Of a stretch of 64,000 nucleotides of DNA, positions 33,301 to 43,132 are shown in pieces; position 1 is the stretch's first letter; each line of letters begins with the position of its first letter. This stretch comes from Mesocentrotus franciscanus (lineage: Eukaryota > Echinodermata > Echinoidea > Camarodonta > Strongylocentrotidae), in the NCBI GenBank assembly GCA_037976565.1, contig CP137679.1, positions 26,584,127 through 26,648,126 on the forward strand, written 5' to 3'. The notes below the pieces were generated by a model. The model was not told where the DNA came from. It was given only the letters and a program-made list of their open reading frames with translations, and did no database searches. Made by a program: the position numbers and the translations under genes.

Positions 33301-34864
33301 CTTTGCATCAAAATCAATTCAGATTCATACAAACTGTAGAGTAACAAAACAATACGGGCAGACGGGTAGATAATTTAAATGAAGTATAATGTTCAGTAAA
33401 TAGCAAGGTGTTTTGAAGGAAGTTTTCTTTTCTTTTTCTAACTGCACATCATCCTCATCTCACTCCCTTCCTCATTATTTCCTTCTCTCACTCTTTCTTT
33501 CGTCACACTTTCTTGTATATTTGTAAGTAAGTTATTTAAGGGGACCTATAGTATTACAAGCTTCTCTTCTCTTATGGTCCCCCAACACTCTCTCTCTTCA
33601 GCTTGAAACAAACATGAATATATTTTTCTTCTCTTTCATCATTTGATGATACATGCTTATTAAGATGTTATAATCTGTGACATTTATACTTGTGTTTTCA
33701 ATTGTATTATGTATTGTACTTATTGTGTTAAAATTGTTTGAGATGTGTGGAAATAAATAAACTTGAAATAAACTTGAAGTAGAGATATGACAGGCAATTT
33801 TATAACAATGTAAAATGTGAGGAGCCTAAATAAGCTTGTACAATATCAGGTTCCTGTGGAAATTAATATCATGAAATCTGATTAATATTCATTAACAGGC
33901 CAAACGGAAAATGGTTTATAAAAGTGTCCACGGTAGATTAGGAGAGAAGTTGACCGGATACGGATTGGGACTATTCTAGTATTCATCTCAGTTATCATGG
34001 TATAAATATTTAACCATCGATGTTACTCTTTTCTTGGATGAATGTTATCTTTCATAAAAATGTTATGTTGTGTCTATGTTTTTGTTGTTCGTATCAGTTC
34101 GTCCTATCGTACTACAGCCCAGCACGCAGCTGATGAGTGTCCGAGTCGGTCAGAAGATGACCATGTCTTGCCAGAACATCCGAGCTGGCGGTGGACAGCC
34201 GAGCTGGTACGACACCAGACATGGCGTCGTAGTAACTGATGGTGAGTCTTTACATATAACATTGCAACATTTAAGCCAAATCCCAAGTGAATGATTTGAA
34301 AAAATGCTGCGTCTTTCACCCAGGGCGGCTCTGTCAATTACGGATCACTACCCCATCAGACGATTTTCCCCGGGACAACTAAATCGGGTAAAACCGAATT
34401 GGGGTACATTTGGTTATCCGGGGTAAATTGTCCTTGATGGAGGTCGTCCTACGGGGTACTTCTAAAAGTATATTTTCTGGGTATTCTCGAAGGGGTAGCT
34501 ATCCCAGAAATGAAGGCAAAAGGAGAAACCCCCCCGGAAGCTGTGCCCCTGGCAGTAAATAGTTGCAGTACTCTTTAATTTAACCCCAAAATAGGTGAGT
34601 TATGCATGTCTTTTTTAAAGAAAAAAAATGGGGGATATAGACTTCATACTATGCTGAGGGATGCACAATTCACAGATTGAACAAGAATTCATTTATCTTT
34701 TCCTTTCTGCAGATCCGAAGAAGAGAGTCTTCGTGCGCTTTAACACGTCGCTTCTTACTTCGGATCTCATCGTAAGTGAAGTGGCCCCGGAAGATCAAGG
34801 CGTATTCTGTTGTGTGACGGACGGCGACATGAACTGCTTCATGCTCCTAGCTTTTATCAAGTAG
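30258..34864 (+). CDS. Secreted immunoglobulin-superfamily protein, four Ig domains, six exons
   Basis: Exons: 30258-30345, 31173-31490, 31913-32326, 32912-33074, 34098-34241 and 34713-34864, all with GT..AG sites. Intron phases are 1, 1, 0, 1, 1. The protein of about 425 residues starts with a hydrophobic signal peptide (M-V-R-L-H-T-V-I-G-I-F-C-L-V-A-L) followed by four Ig-like domains. Domain 1 has C, T-W-V-K and D-A-G-K-Y-H-C. Domain 2 has F-R-C, W-Y and D-V-G-E-F-S-C. Domain 3 has V-C-H, W-W-R-N and D-E-G-P-W-T-C. Domain 4 has M-S-C, S-W-Y and D-Q-G-V-F-C-C. It ends M-L-L-A-F-I-K without transmembrane segment or GPI signal. Total exon length is 1279 nt, one more than a multiple of three, because of a frame disruption in exon 3. 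Likely an extracellular recognition or adhesion protein; no orthologue was identified. Confidence 0.75.
30600..30845 (+). mobile_element. SINE-like retroposon in Ig gene intron 1
   Basis: The 3' module reads GAGCGCTTAGAGAC ... GGCGCTATATAAG followed by an ATT-rich tail, typical of invertebrate SINE/LINE tails. The 71-codon open frame inside it is not a gene. Confidence 0.5.
31173..31490 (+). CDS. Ig gene exon 2: Ig domain 1
   Basis: Acceptor CCTCCATGACAG, donor GTAAGT, phase 1 at both ends, 106 codons. V-set/I-set features: F-A-C, L-T-W-V-K and D-A-G-K-Y-H-C. An N-E-T sequon lies before the second cysteine. Confidence 0.8.
31913..32326 (+). CDS. Ig gene exon 3: Ig domain 2 and first half of domain 3, frame disrupted
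   Basis: The exon opens E-P-K-F-Q-A-Q-P-Q-D-F and reads through R-W-Y-D-S-S-E-P. Around 32030-32050 the Ig homology moves to another frame (S-K-Y-G-I-S-P-S-G-E-Y-L-T-V-Y), with D-V-G-E-F-S-C-E-A-S-N-Q-A-G and then V-T-F-V-C-H of domain 3. Length and phases imply one extra base (or two missing). Donor GTAAAC in phase 0. Confidence 0.75.
32912..33074 (+). CDS. Ig gene exon 4: second half of Ig domain 3
   Basis: The acceptor is TGAATGACCAG. The exon starts in phase 0, matching the previous donor. It contains L-T-I-H-K-I-E-K-S-D-E-G-P-W-T-C-A-A-V-G. Donor GTAAGA in phase 1. A mid-domain intron is common in Ig domains. Confidence 0.75.
33430..33785 (+). mobile_element. LINE 3' end in Ig gene intron 4
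   Basis: An AT-rich segment ends in GTGGAAATAAATAAACTTGA with a repeated AAATAAACTTGAA tail. A similar terminus in the opposite orientation is at about 54470-54660. Confidence 0.45.
34098..34241 (+). CDS. Ig gene exon 5: first half of Ig domain 4
   Basis: Acceptor TTCGTATCAG, donor GTGAGT, phase 1 at both ends. It encodes R-P-I-V-L-Q-P-S-T-Q-L and V-G-Q-K-M-T-M-S-C, then Q-P-S-W-Y-D-T. Confidence 0.75.
34330..34510. repeat. Relative of the G/C-rich fold-back family, in Ig gene intron 5
   Basis: It is composed of GGGGTAAATTGTCC-like and complementary units as in 21720-22442, but shorter and more decayed. Confidence 0.4.
34713..34864 (+). CDS. Ig gene exon 6: end of Ig domain 4 and stop
   Basis: Acceptor TTTCTGCAG, phase 1. 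It encodes L-I-V-S-E-V-A-P-E-D-Q-G-V-F-C-C-V-T-D-G and ends at TAG (34862-34864). An AATAAA at 34946-34951 is a suitable polyA signal. No membrane segment follows. Confidence 0.75.
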
Positions 34865-36224
34865 ATTCAATGGATTATACAAGCAGTGTGAACGCGGTCA
34901 AACCTGTGAAGAAACAAAACATTGTTAAGCTGTGTTCTAATCACTAATAAACCCGCAGCCCTCCGAACATGCTTGAGTAACTATTTCAATGTTCTTCCAT
35001 AATTGATCACTTGCGATGTGGTATTGACCAATCAGTATTTCTCTCTGTAGGAGACGGCTGAAACGTCCTTCCTGATTGGCTAAAATTTGGACAGTTGCAC
35101 GATGTGGTAGTATCCACTTAAACAAAGTTGACACCATCCTAGAAGTCGGAAAACTGTGCTTAACAGTATTTGTAACTCGGGTGCATCGACGTTTAAATAA
35201 AAGTACACAGTTGTTCATGAAGTTGGAACAACTTTTCTTTACCCCTTTTCATGACATGATTGTGACAATATGATTTGTTCTTGATAAAGTTTTTATCTTT
35301 TCAGAAATTTATTGATCAATCTAAAGATTCGTAAAGATTGATCAATACAGTTCTGAGAAGATCTATCTATCAAGTATTAATCATATTCTCACAATCATTT
35401 CTTGACAAGAGGTAAAGAAAACTAATTATAGCTTTATGGACCACAATGTAATAACTCTAACTTATTTAGGATATCTCTGGATTTCTTCTTCACGTCAACC
35501 ATTGAATAGTTAACAATGATGATTGATATAAGGTGACAGCAAATGTGTTCATTATGAAATAATTGTGGCTATACATGTTCGAAGAATACAGGAACATCTG
35601 GATATTTCTCATGTTTTGGTCTGAATTTGTTTGATAATCATACTAACATTAAAAAAGGTAAGACGAATCATTTGTGACATGTAAAGATTTCATTATTGTG
35701 AAAGATTTGCGGAACTACATGTAATTACACAATAACAAAGTATACAGAGTGATTACATTGTTGGGGTGATGTTAAGGCTGCAACATATAATACATTTTAT
35801 GATAACTTATTTGTAAATATATTCTTCTTACCATTGTGATGTCTTGTAGATAAATCTCGTCTGTGTAAAGAGGCAAGGTGAGACACCAAGTAAAATAAAC
35901 GCTCCCTTTTTCGAGACGTCTTATGGCTCCTTCTTTATAACTTCTAAAATGAAAGCACAGTAAAGGTGCGATGGTTATCATTGTTCTTGTTGGTTTCTGT
36001 CATCTTAGTGGCATAATTCGATTTTTGGTGATATTTATTTTAATCTTATGGCTCCTTCTTTATAAGTTCACTACAGCGGTATGATTTCAGGATGGGGCGG
36101 CCTTCAGCCCCCTGCAGGGCGATTTTTAACCCTGTTTTCTTTTGCTGATATTATAGCAGGGTGAAACATAGAGCACAAGTTAAAGGTGCGGTGGTTATCA
36201 TTACCTCTTTCTATAAACAGACGC
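34865..36224. other. Intergenic to the gap
   Basis: No gene is seen. It contains a MITE (35233-35425) and a diverged direct repeat: TTATGGCTCCTTCTTTATAA at about 35924 and 36050, and AGGTGCGRTGGTTATCATT at about 35963 and 36184. Confidence 0.5.
35233..35425. mobile_element. MITE with ~75-bp inverted arms
   Basis: The left arm contains CATGATTGTGACAATATGAT; the right arm contains the near complement with ATCATATTCTCACAATCAT. The centre is TGATCAATC ... GATTGATCA. A second copy, interrupted by another MITE, spans 41505-41935. Confidence 0.6.
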
Positions 36225-36724
36225 NNNNNNNNNNNNNNNNNNNNNNNNNNNNNNNNNNNNNNNNNNNNNNNNNNNNNNNNNNNNNNNNNNNNNNNNNNNN
36301 NNNNNNNNNNNNNNNNNNNNNNNNNNNNNNNNNNNNNNNNNNNNNNNNNNNNNNNNNNNNNNNNNNNNNNNNNNNNNNNNNNNNNNNNNNNNNNNNNNNN
36401 NNNNNNNNNNNNNNNNNNNNNNNNNNNNNNNNNNNNNNNNNNNNNNNNNNNNNNNNNNNNNNNNNNNNNNNNNNNNNNNNNNNNNNNNNNNNNNNNNNNN
36501 NNNNNNNNNNNNNNNNNNNNNNNNNNNNNNNNNNNNNNNNNNNNNNNNNNNNNNNNNNNNNNNNNNNNNNNNNNNNNNNNNNNNNNNNNNNNNNNNNNNN
36601 NNNNNNNNNNNNNNNNNNNNNNNNNNNNNNNNNNNNNNNNNNNNNNNNNNNNNNNNNNNNNNNNNNNNNNNNNNNNNNNNNNNNNNNNNNNNNNNNNNNN
36701 NNNNNNNNNNNNNNNNNNNNNNNN
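36225..36724. other. Assembly gap (500 N)
   Basis: A run of exactly 500 N, a placeholder length. The 21 to 22 bases ending at 36224 recur at about 36867-36888 on the other side. Translated frames across the N run are meaningless. Confidence 0.95.
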
Positions 36725-37459
36725 AACATAGAGAAAATACAAGTATTATAATTGTAGTCTCTCTCGAAGTCGTCACAGCGGATAACAAGTCATAGTTTGT
36801 AGGAATAAGAATTTCGCCCCCGGTCTGCATGACGATGAATGCAGCTGCGCACGTAGATGGCGTACCTCTTTCTATAAACAGACGCATCATGCAGTATCGA
36901 CGAACAACATGCCAAATTCTCGTAGACATGTAAACAATCGTAGCGTAGAGGTGACTGGGTAAAGAGGCACGGCTTGGTAAACAAGGTAAATATTTTTGAT
37001 TTGTAACCGGATAGCGAGCCTTGCCATGAGATACGTTGAATAGTTTTCTGAAAATCTATTTTGAAATTCTTCATGTAGATTAGAGAAGTGAAGTAGACTC
37101 TTATCTGCGGTTGCGAAAGAACTGGGGGTATAAAGGAATGTAGGGGCTAAGCTACCTGTAAAATAGTCCCATTATTTTCTTGTTTTCATCGTCAGAATAC
37201 TTGTCTCTGTTTGTTTGTTGATTTCCTTTTTGGAGGATATTTATGTTATTCTGCCAGCAATATTATTTGAAACCATATCAATTATGTTTCATTGTCAGGT
37301 TTTATCATTTTGTTGTAGAGGCAGGGTCTGATTGTAGGATCATCAAAACAATTTTGCCGCTCCCCCTCCATGAAATGTATACGGCTACGCCACTGTTGAT
37401 TATTATAAATGTACCATCGCCTTTATTCCTCTTCCCGCCCACTCCATTTCCACCCCACC

Positions 37460-37499
<40 letters not shown>

Positions 37500-38230
37500 G
37501 TCTCCCTCTTTCTATTATAAAAAAAAGCAATATTCGCAGTCAGGGAGTATCCATAGGATGTAATGTCAGTCAACAGAAACGATGTTTTAACTTAGGGTAG
37601 CATTCTTTTTTCTTTCTTCTATTTTTAATGAAAGGGGTAGGGGGTAAAGAGGGTGCAAGTCCGTTCCCTTCTTTGAGTTTTCCTCCCAAAACATAGCACT
37701 TTGAGCCACGGGCAATGACTTTTGTTATATTTCGTTAAGTCTTTAGAAAGTTGTAGGGTTATCCATCGACTGTTTACCCGGGAGTTTGAACGTATCCCTC
37801 TTCGTATCACCCAATGACGATGATTTAGCTAAGGGAGAGGAAACTTACCCATCCCGAATAAATAAAAAGAAGGGAAAAGGGAGAGAGGTAAAGAGAACGT
37901 GTGTGTTGGATGACGCCACCCTTTCCCACACGCTACTCTGCTCGGACGCTTCATTCCCTCGCATATCATCTACCTCATAAACCACTGCTACTCTTCCATA
38001 CACCCCCCTCCATGATTGCATCCGCACTATGCCACGACCAATCGTTACACTCTGTGACTTTGGCCGTGACGTCATAAATGCAATCCGTCAATACATCTAC
38101 CGATATTTTTAGTAGTGGGAGCTCCCGGCCAATTTTTTATTTGAAAAAAATCTAAGCAAACGGACCTGCCTCTGACATGTAAATTCATCTCATTTCGTAA
38201 GCGTTCTGAAAGAGAAATAAACGAATAAAT
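36725..38230. other. Intergenic, upstream of the secreted-protein gene
   Basis: No gene is seen. A CT microsatellite lies at 37460-37510. A stray hAT-type right terminus (TACGCCACTG) lies at about 37385. Confidence 0.5.
38067..38074 (+). promoter_or_regulatory. Full cAMP-response element TGACGTCA upstream of the secreted-protein gene
   Basis: A palindromic CRE consensus 157 nt before the ATG, with a GGCCAAT box at about 38127. CRE sites are common in promoters of secreted neuroendocrine genes. A regulatory role is inferred from position only. Confidence 0.3.
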
Positions 38231-38329
38231 ATGTCTATACCACATATTTTCTTCCTGGCGGTCATCTTTATGTGTTTAGGAGGGATTCCCTGTTGCGTGT
38301 CTCGACCCATTCAGGGAACGTCGATGGCT
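38231..38329 (+). CDS. Secreted-protein gene exon 1 (signal peptide)
   Basis: ATG in AAATATGT context, 33 codons, donor GCT|GTAAGT in phase 0. It encodes an N-terminal hydrophobic core and a short post-signal segment R-P-I-Q-G-T-S-M-A. Confidence 0.65.
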
Positions 38330-40033
38330 GTAAGTATCATGACTGTAGGCCTATATGGTTATTGGTGTCAGTGGTGATTGATTGACATTGACTGTATTCA
38401 TGGATGGACGGAGGGGCGGTGTGTGGGCCAATGGGGCTGCAGTCCCTGCTCCAAGAATTTTGAAATAACAAACATTTGGATAACCTCCTTCACATAATTA
38501 AAACAACGAATCTGCTTGTGTTTTGTAAATGTACAGGAGAAGGGGGCTTAGGAGACTGCATTCAGACTGTATTCCCCATCCAAATGATTTTAAATTACCA
38601 ATATTCGGACTACCGCCCCCCAAAAAAATATTTCAAAAAAGATAATTGTCATATCTCAATTCTGTGTATTTTGATGACAAAAGATATTGCTACTGCGAAT
38701 TGAACTTTCCAGAAACTTACAGTTGGTGAGAAAAAACAACAACGGGTTTATAAATTTGCTTTAGTGATACCCAATGATATTGCAAATAAGTGTACATGCA
38801 TAATATCGCCATAGGGGCTGGCGACTCTTTGCCGAACATCAAATCTCCTGTTTCTTAATCGAAAACAAAAAAATTGCATTTTTCATTCTGAAATTAATTT
38901 CGTCACAAAATGTACTAGATAAGATATTACAAATAGAAATACACTACCTCACTGCCTGATAAGTGGTAATGGTTATCAAAATAGTGGTAATTTCGATATT
39001 CTCGGGGGAGGGGCTGTAGCCCCTGAACTTATATAAACTCTTCATCAGTGATCTCAGTAAATTTCTTGCATTTGAAGTGTTGTCTAGTTTTAAAAGCAAA
39101 GTCAATTTCTTGACACTTACACTTATTTCAATAAAGTGGGCCTAATGTGTAACCCGTGGACAACTACCAATCCCGCATAATAAGACAGCTATACCCATAG
39201 GACAGTTACCCCAGACATCGTACCCCTTTCCAATACAATGCAATTACCTTCTTGATAACCTTAACTTTTACCAGGGAGCTAGGGAGTAGTCATGGTAGTT
39301 GTCCGTGATATAGGTGATGGTTATCCTACGCGAAGTTTTCGGGTGTAATTGTCCGGGATCTTTGTCTGGGGTAGTTTGTTGTCCTAGAATCTTCTATGAG
39401 ACAAAGTGTTCACGTTCATCTCCATTTCATTCATTACGATTACCTCAGCCAAAACGGCTTCAAAATTTGTTTTTAATAAAGACGGGTGGGGGAGGGGGCT
39501 GAGAGAAAACAAATAAACAACAACAATGACAACTACAACAACATGAAAGTTCAACTTGAATACAATTATTGTTTATGCAGGACGAGTTGAATGGAACCAT
39601 TGTCTCCATTACAACTTTTGTATACGTCACAAGCACGGGGAACTTTGAACCAACCATCCACACGGAGAACAAAACAAATCCCTTCGTGGACAGTGCGCCT
39701 GATGACGTCAGTGGTTCCGATCACGTTTTTCGTCGTCTGCTAGCAGACATCTTGAAGTTGACCAGACGAAGGAATGATGGATCTCTCCTAATCGCGTCAT
39801 CATATACTAACCCATCGCAAACCAAAGCGACAACGACATCGACAACGACATCGGCTACGATGAGGAATGCATCTGACGATCAACGGTCGACAACGGGGTC
39901 ACGTGATAAAAATGGATGGGCGTGGTTTATTCTCAGCGGAAAGACAAATATCGGCCTGTCAAGTGTTCGATCCCTCCTGGCAAAACTGCATTCGACACCA
40001 ACTACAACAAACACAACCTTCCTCGTTATATAA
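38231..40033 (+). CDS. Small secreted protein, candidate peptide precursor, two exons, unrecognised
   Basis: Exon 1 (38231-38329, 33 codons) encodes a strong signal peptide (H-I-F-F-L-A-V-I-F-M-C-L-G-G), with donor GTAAGT in phase 0. Exon 2 (39581-40033) starts after TTTATGCAG in phase 0 and ends at TAA, giving 183 residues. The mature part has no cysteines. It has dibasic/tribasic sites around an amphipathic stretch (F-R-R, L-L-A-D-I-L-K-L-T, R-R-R), a Thr/Ser-rich region (T-K-A-T-T-T-S-T-T-T-S) suited to O-glycosylation, and several N-glycosylation sequons. The segment G-W-A-W-F-I-L-S-G-K near the C terminus is notable. No family was recognised. A neuropeptide or growth-factor precursor and a mucin-like secreted protein are both possible. 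Confidence 0.6.
39150..39388. repeat. Third relative of the G/C-rich fold-back family
   Basis: The left half has GGACAACTACC and GGACAGTTACCCC; the right half has the reverse-complement types GGTAGTTGTCC and GTAATTGTCC. It lies in the intron of the secreted-protein gene. Confidence 0.45.
39581..40033 (+). CDS. Secreted-protein gene exon 2 (mature protein and stop)
   Basis: 150 codons plus stop. Codon usage and the continuous frame exactly matching the exon 1 phase support coding. The 3' UTR runs into an AAT then AAG microsatellite. Confidence 0.65.
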   Translation, partial: DELNGTIVSITTFVYVTSTGNFEPTIHTENKTNPFVDSAPDDVSGSDHVFRRLLADILKLTRRRNDGSLLIASSYTNPSQTKATTTSTTTSATMRNASDDQRSTTGSRDKNGWAWFILSGKTNIGLSSVRSLLAKLHSTPTTTNTTFLVI

Positions 40034-40162
40034 ATTTCCTTTAAAATGAGATATAATTACCAAAGAAGACTGAGACATTTTTAAAGCCATTAGACCTATG
40101 AGCGATTTGATTTCAACTAGTTTTATTTAAGAGCCGACTTGCTTTTTGTGCTTATACGCTAA

Positions 40163-40194
<32 letters not shown>

Positions 40195-40345
40195 GAAGAA
40201 GAAGAAGACGAAGAAGAAGAAGAAGAAGAAGAAGAAGAAGAAGAAGAAGAAGAAGAAGAAGAAGAAGAAGAAGAAGAAAAAGGAAAAGAAGAAGAAGAAG
40301 TAGAAGCAGGAGAAGAAGAAGAGAAAGAGAAGAAGAAAAAGAAAA
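40163..40345 (+). repeat. AAT then GAA microsatellite
   Basis: About 10 AAT units run into about 40 AAG/GAA units with decay at the end. Poly-Arg and poly-Ser frames here are artefacts. Confidence 0.9.
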
Positions 40346-40539
40346 TGAAAGCTTTACAAATGTGAAACTGTGAACTCAAGCGTCACATCGATTCAAGGTG
40401 AAATCAAGAAATATTGCTTTTTCAAAGACCTGTATGTTATTTACAGTTATCAGTGTAATAAGATGTATACAGTGTGCCTCTTTTGAATAATAATTTGTGC
40501 TTTGTCAAGTGACATAGGCTTATACCCTATATGTTTCCC

Positions 40540-40563
40540 TCTCTCCTCGCCTCTCCCCTCTCC

Positions 40564-40616
<53 letters not shown>

Positions 40617-40910
40617 TGAAGAAAATGGTCTAGGAACGTGAGACGTAGCTGTACTTTACAATTTTATTACGAGCTTTCGGCTTGTGAGGCCTTCTTCAGG
40701 TTCTGAAGTGCAAACACATACATTTTCTGGAACACCCGTTGTCATGTCAGAGTTGAGAATTCTCGCACTTATATATATATATATATAATCCCTCTCGTTC
40801 CCCCCCCCTCTCTCTCTCTCCTTCTCTCTCTCTCTCTATCTCTCTCTCTCTCTCACACACACTCTTCTCTCTCTGTGCCTCTCTCTCTCTCTCTCTCAAA
40901 AATGTGTATA
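40540..40910. repeat. CT and TA microsatellites around a dispersed repeat
   Basis: (CT)n at about 40559 is followed by (TA)n. A ~170-bp segment with GAGCTTTCGGCTTGTGAGGC and CTTCTTCAGG comes next, then (TA)n at 40770 and CT-rich tracts to 40900. The middle segment is of a type common in invertebrate retroelement 3' ends. Confidence 0.6.
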
Positions 40911-41225
40911 TTTCTTTCTCCTAATACTTTTATAATGTGTATGTAAGCCAAATTTCATACATCTTCTTCCTCATTGAAGACCTGAATCAATTAGCACAGT
41001 AATATCAATTTAAGGGCCATAATGAGCCTTTAGGACGGGGGAAACCCCGAAATAACTGCGGGTGATATTGACGTCAGACCAGTCGCATGGCTACCGACTT
41101 GTTGACGATAATAGACCCTTTTTTTAAAGAGTATTCAAAAATGTCAATTTACTATTCGTGTGACCAGTAGGGACCTCAATCAGAAAGAACTTAGGTGTTT
41201 CAATTGTCATTAGATGAATGAGTAT

Positions 41226-41477
41226 CAGTGGAGGATCCAGGGGGGATTGTTCGCTTGAATGTCGGGGTAGTGCCTAAAATGGCACCGAAAATTGTAATAA
41301 AGGGCTTTCTTTATCTTATCTTCTCTCTCTCTCTCTCTCTCTCTCTTTGTTTGTTTCCCTTTTTCTTCTTCTTCTTCGCTTGCTTGCTTGCAACAGAATT
41401 TTCAGACTTGTGCCCCTGCCTCCTTACTCTCCAACCCCCCCCCCCCTATCCGCAAGAGATTCCTCGATCCGCCACTG
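41226..41477. mobile_element. hAT-type MITE
   Basis: The ends are CAGTGGAGGATCCAGG and, inverted, GATCCGCCACTG (reverse complement CAGTGGCGGATC). The 252-bp interior has a CT microsatellite and C runs. The octamer flanks do not match well, so the copy is old. Confidence 0.5.
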
Positions 41478-41504
41478 ATCATAAATACTATTGCTCTTAA
41501 AGTT

Positions 41505-41935
41505 TGAATAATTTGTGTTTACCTCTTTTCATAAAATAATTGTAACAATATGGTTTATTCTTGGTAGATAAAGTTTATCTCTTCTCAGAACAGGGGGGTG
41601 TTTCACAAAGACTAAGATCGACTTTAAGTTGGACTTAAGTATGGCGGGCCATTCATGCCATTGTTTGCTATCACCATTGGTCTCTAAACTATAATCTTTA
41701 GATAATATTTTTTCCTTCAATAATGAACCATCAAAAAATGTAAACTCTGTACATTTGAGACCACGATTTGTACGTCCCTTGAGAGACCAATGCCAGTAAA
41801 TGGTAAGAGCAAACAGTGGCATGAACGGCCTGTCATACTTAAGTCCAACTTAAAGTCAATCTTAGTCTTTGTGAAACACCCCCTGAACTGTATTGATCAA
41901 TCCAAAGACTCATAGAGATTGCTCCTAGGGTAAAG
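41505..41935. mobile_element. Second copy of the 35233 MITE, interrupted by a nested MITE
   Basis: The left arm (41505-41590) and the start of the right half (41886-41935) align with 35233-35425. The split is exactly at the insertion 41591-41885. Confidence 0.6.
41591..41885. mobile_element. Nested palindromic MITE, 295 bp
   Basis: Ends CAGGGGGGTGTTTCACAAAG and CTTTGTGAAACACCCCCTG continue as ~65-bp inverted arms through the GACTTAAGT region. Comparison with the sister host copy shows only AA shared at the junctions, so the target duplication is at most about 2 bp. Confidence 0.7.
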
Positions 41936-43000
41936 GAACATTGATGATGTAGAGTAGGATGATGATTGTTTGAGGTACATGTCAGGCGACACTCAAAGTT
42001 CATGAAGAACACTGAAAATTTAACTTGGCTATAGATTTACATTCAAGATGATATTGTCACACTGTATGTCTAGTTGTACTGTAAACAGATCTTAATGCAT
42101 GAATTACATTTAAAAAGAAAACGTTCGTCTACTTGAGTGGGTTTTTGATATAGTTAGTTTTTACTATTTCTAAATCCGAATCCTGGACTCGTAAAGAGTG
42201 ACCTACTTTTTCCTCCTAAGAGAAACTCTGCATAATAAACCAAAATGAACATCGTGTTTCCTCCAAATTTTAGTAAGTGCATCTTTAAGTACTTATATCC
42301 CTACACTGTTAGGGTTTTCCTCACAACAGGTTATGGGTTTAAACAAAAAAACGACATTAAAAAAACCTCTCTCTATTTCATCCTGCTCCATTGTATATTA
42401 TATGCACTATGCGTGACACATAAGTATACAAATGTAATACTCAATGTTCTTCAAAAACATTAAGTATGCTGAACTGCCCCACTCTGGCAGGAGGAAATTA
42501 ACAATCGACATAATTGTTTATTTCTGATAAATGTGCAAATAGTGTCTGCCATATGCACTGCCGTCATTGCAATATCATAACTCCTGAAATTAAAAATATC
42601 CCATTAAAGGTATTTCTATTCCAATTTGACTTAGAAACAGGGCAGCACAGAACAAAACAACCTCAAGGATTTCGTATCGCGTCATTCTCCACGTAAGTGC
42701 ACAACAAAACACAATAAGGGAGTTTTTCTATGCATTCAAACTTCATGTCTACTCAATTATCAAAAGGTAGCACCTGCCGAATGTTCATCTGACTAGTGAC
42801 CTCCCTTGTCTGACCTATATATCAAACAAGTAATGTGTGCAAAGTAGTTTTGAGGCTCAGAAATTGAACTGGTGGCAGCAAATGACAGAAATGGCTCGTC
42901 ATTATGGGCATTATTTAATTAGGACAATTATAATTTGGGCGTAATACTTTGTGTTGTTTTAGTTTATCTGTACTTTAGTTAATAAAGTGATATGTTCGAG
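41936..43000. other. Intergenic, no gene seen
   Basis: AT-rich sequence with short chance open frames only. Confidence 0.4.
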
Positions 43001-43014
43001 ATTGTTATATGTAC

Positions 43015-43090
43015 AGCGCCATGAGCATCAGAGCCTGGCGGATACCGGCGCTATATAAATATCCATATTATTATTATTATTATTATCACG
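43015..43090 (+). mobile_element. Retroposon 3' tail
   Basis: TACAGCGCCATGAGCATCAG ... GGCGCTATATAAAT followed by (ATT)n, the same terminus type as at 30845. Confidence 0.5.
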
Positions 43091-43132
43091 AGCAACATCC
43101 ATTTATTTGAATGCACTACAAAACTCGTATAT

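Noticed and set aside
36104..36929. Long open frames across 36.1-36.9 kb.
   Set aside because: They consist mostly of the 500-N gap.
40146..40379. Poly-Arg/Lys and poly-Ser open frames.
   Set aside because: They are translations of the AAT/GAA microsatellite.
40675..40699. Hammerhead-ribozyme-like core on the minus strand: CTGAAGA, a short GGC/GCC stem, then GAAA.
   Set aside because: The conserved core letters fit, but an A is unpaired at the base of stem II, stem III is only AGCT pairing and no stem I can be formed, so self-cleavage is unlikely.
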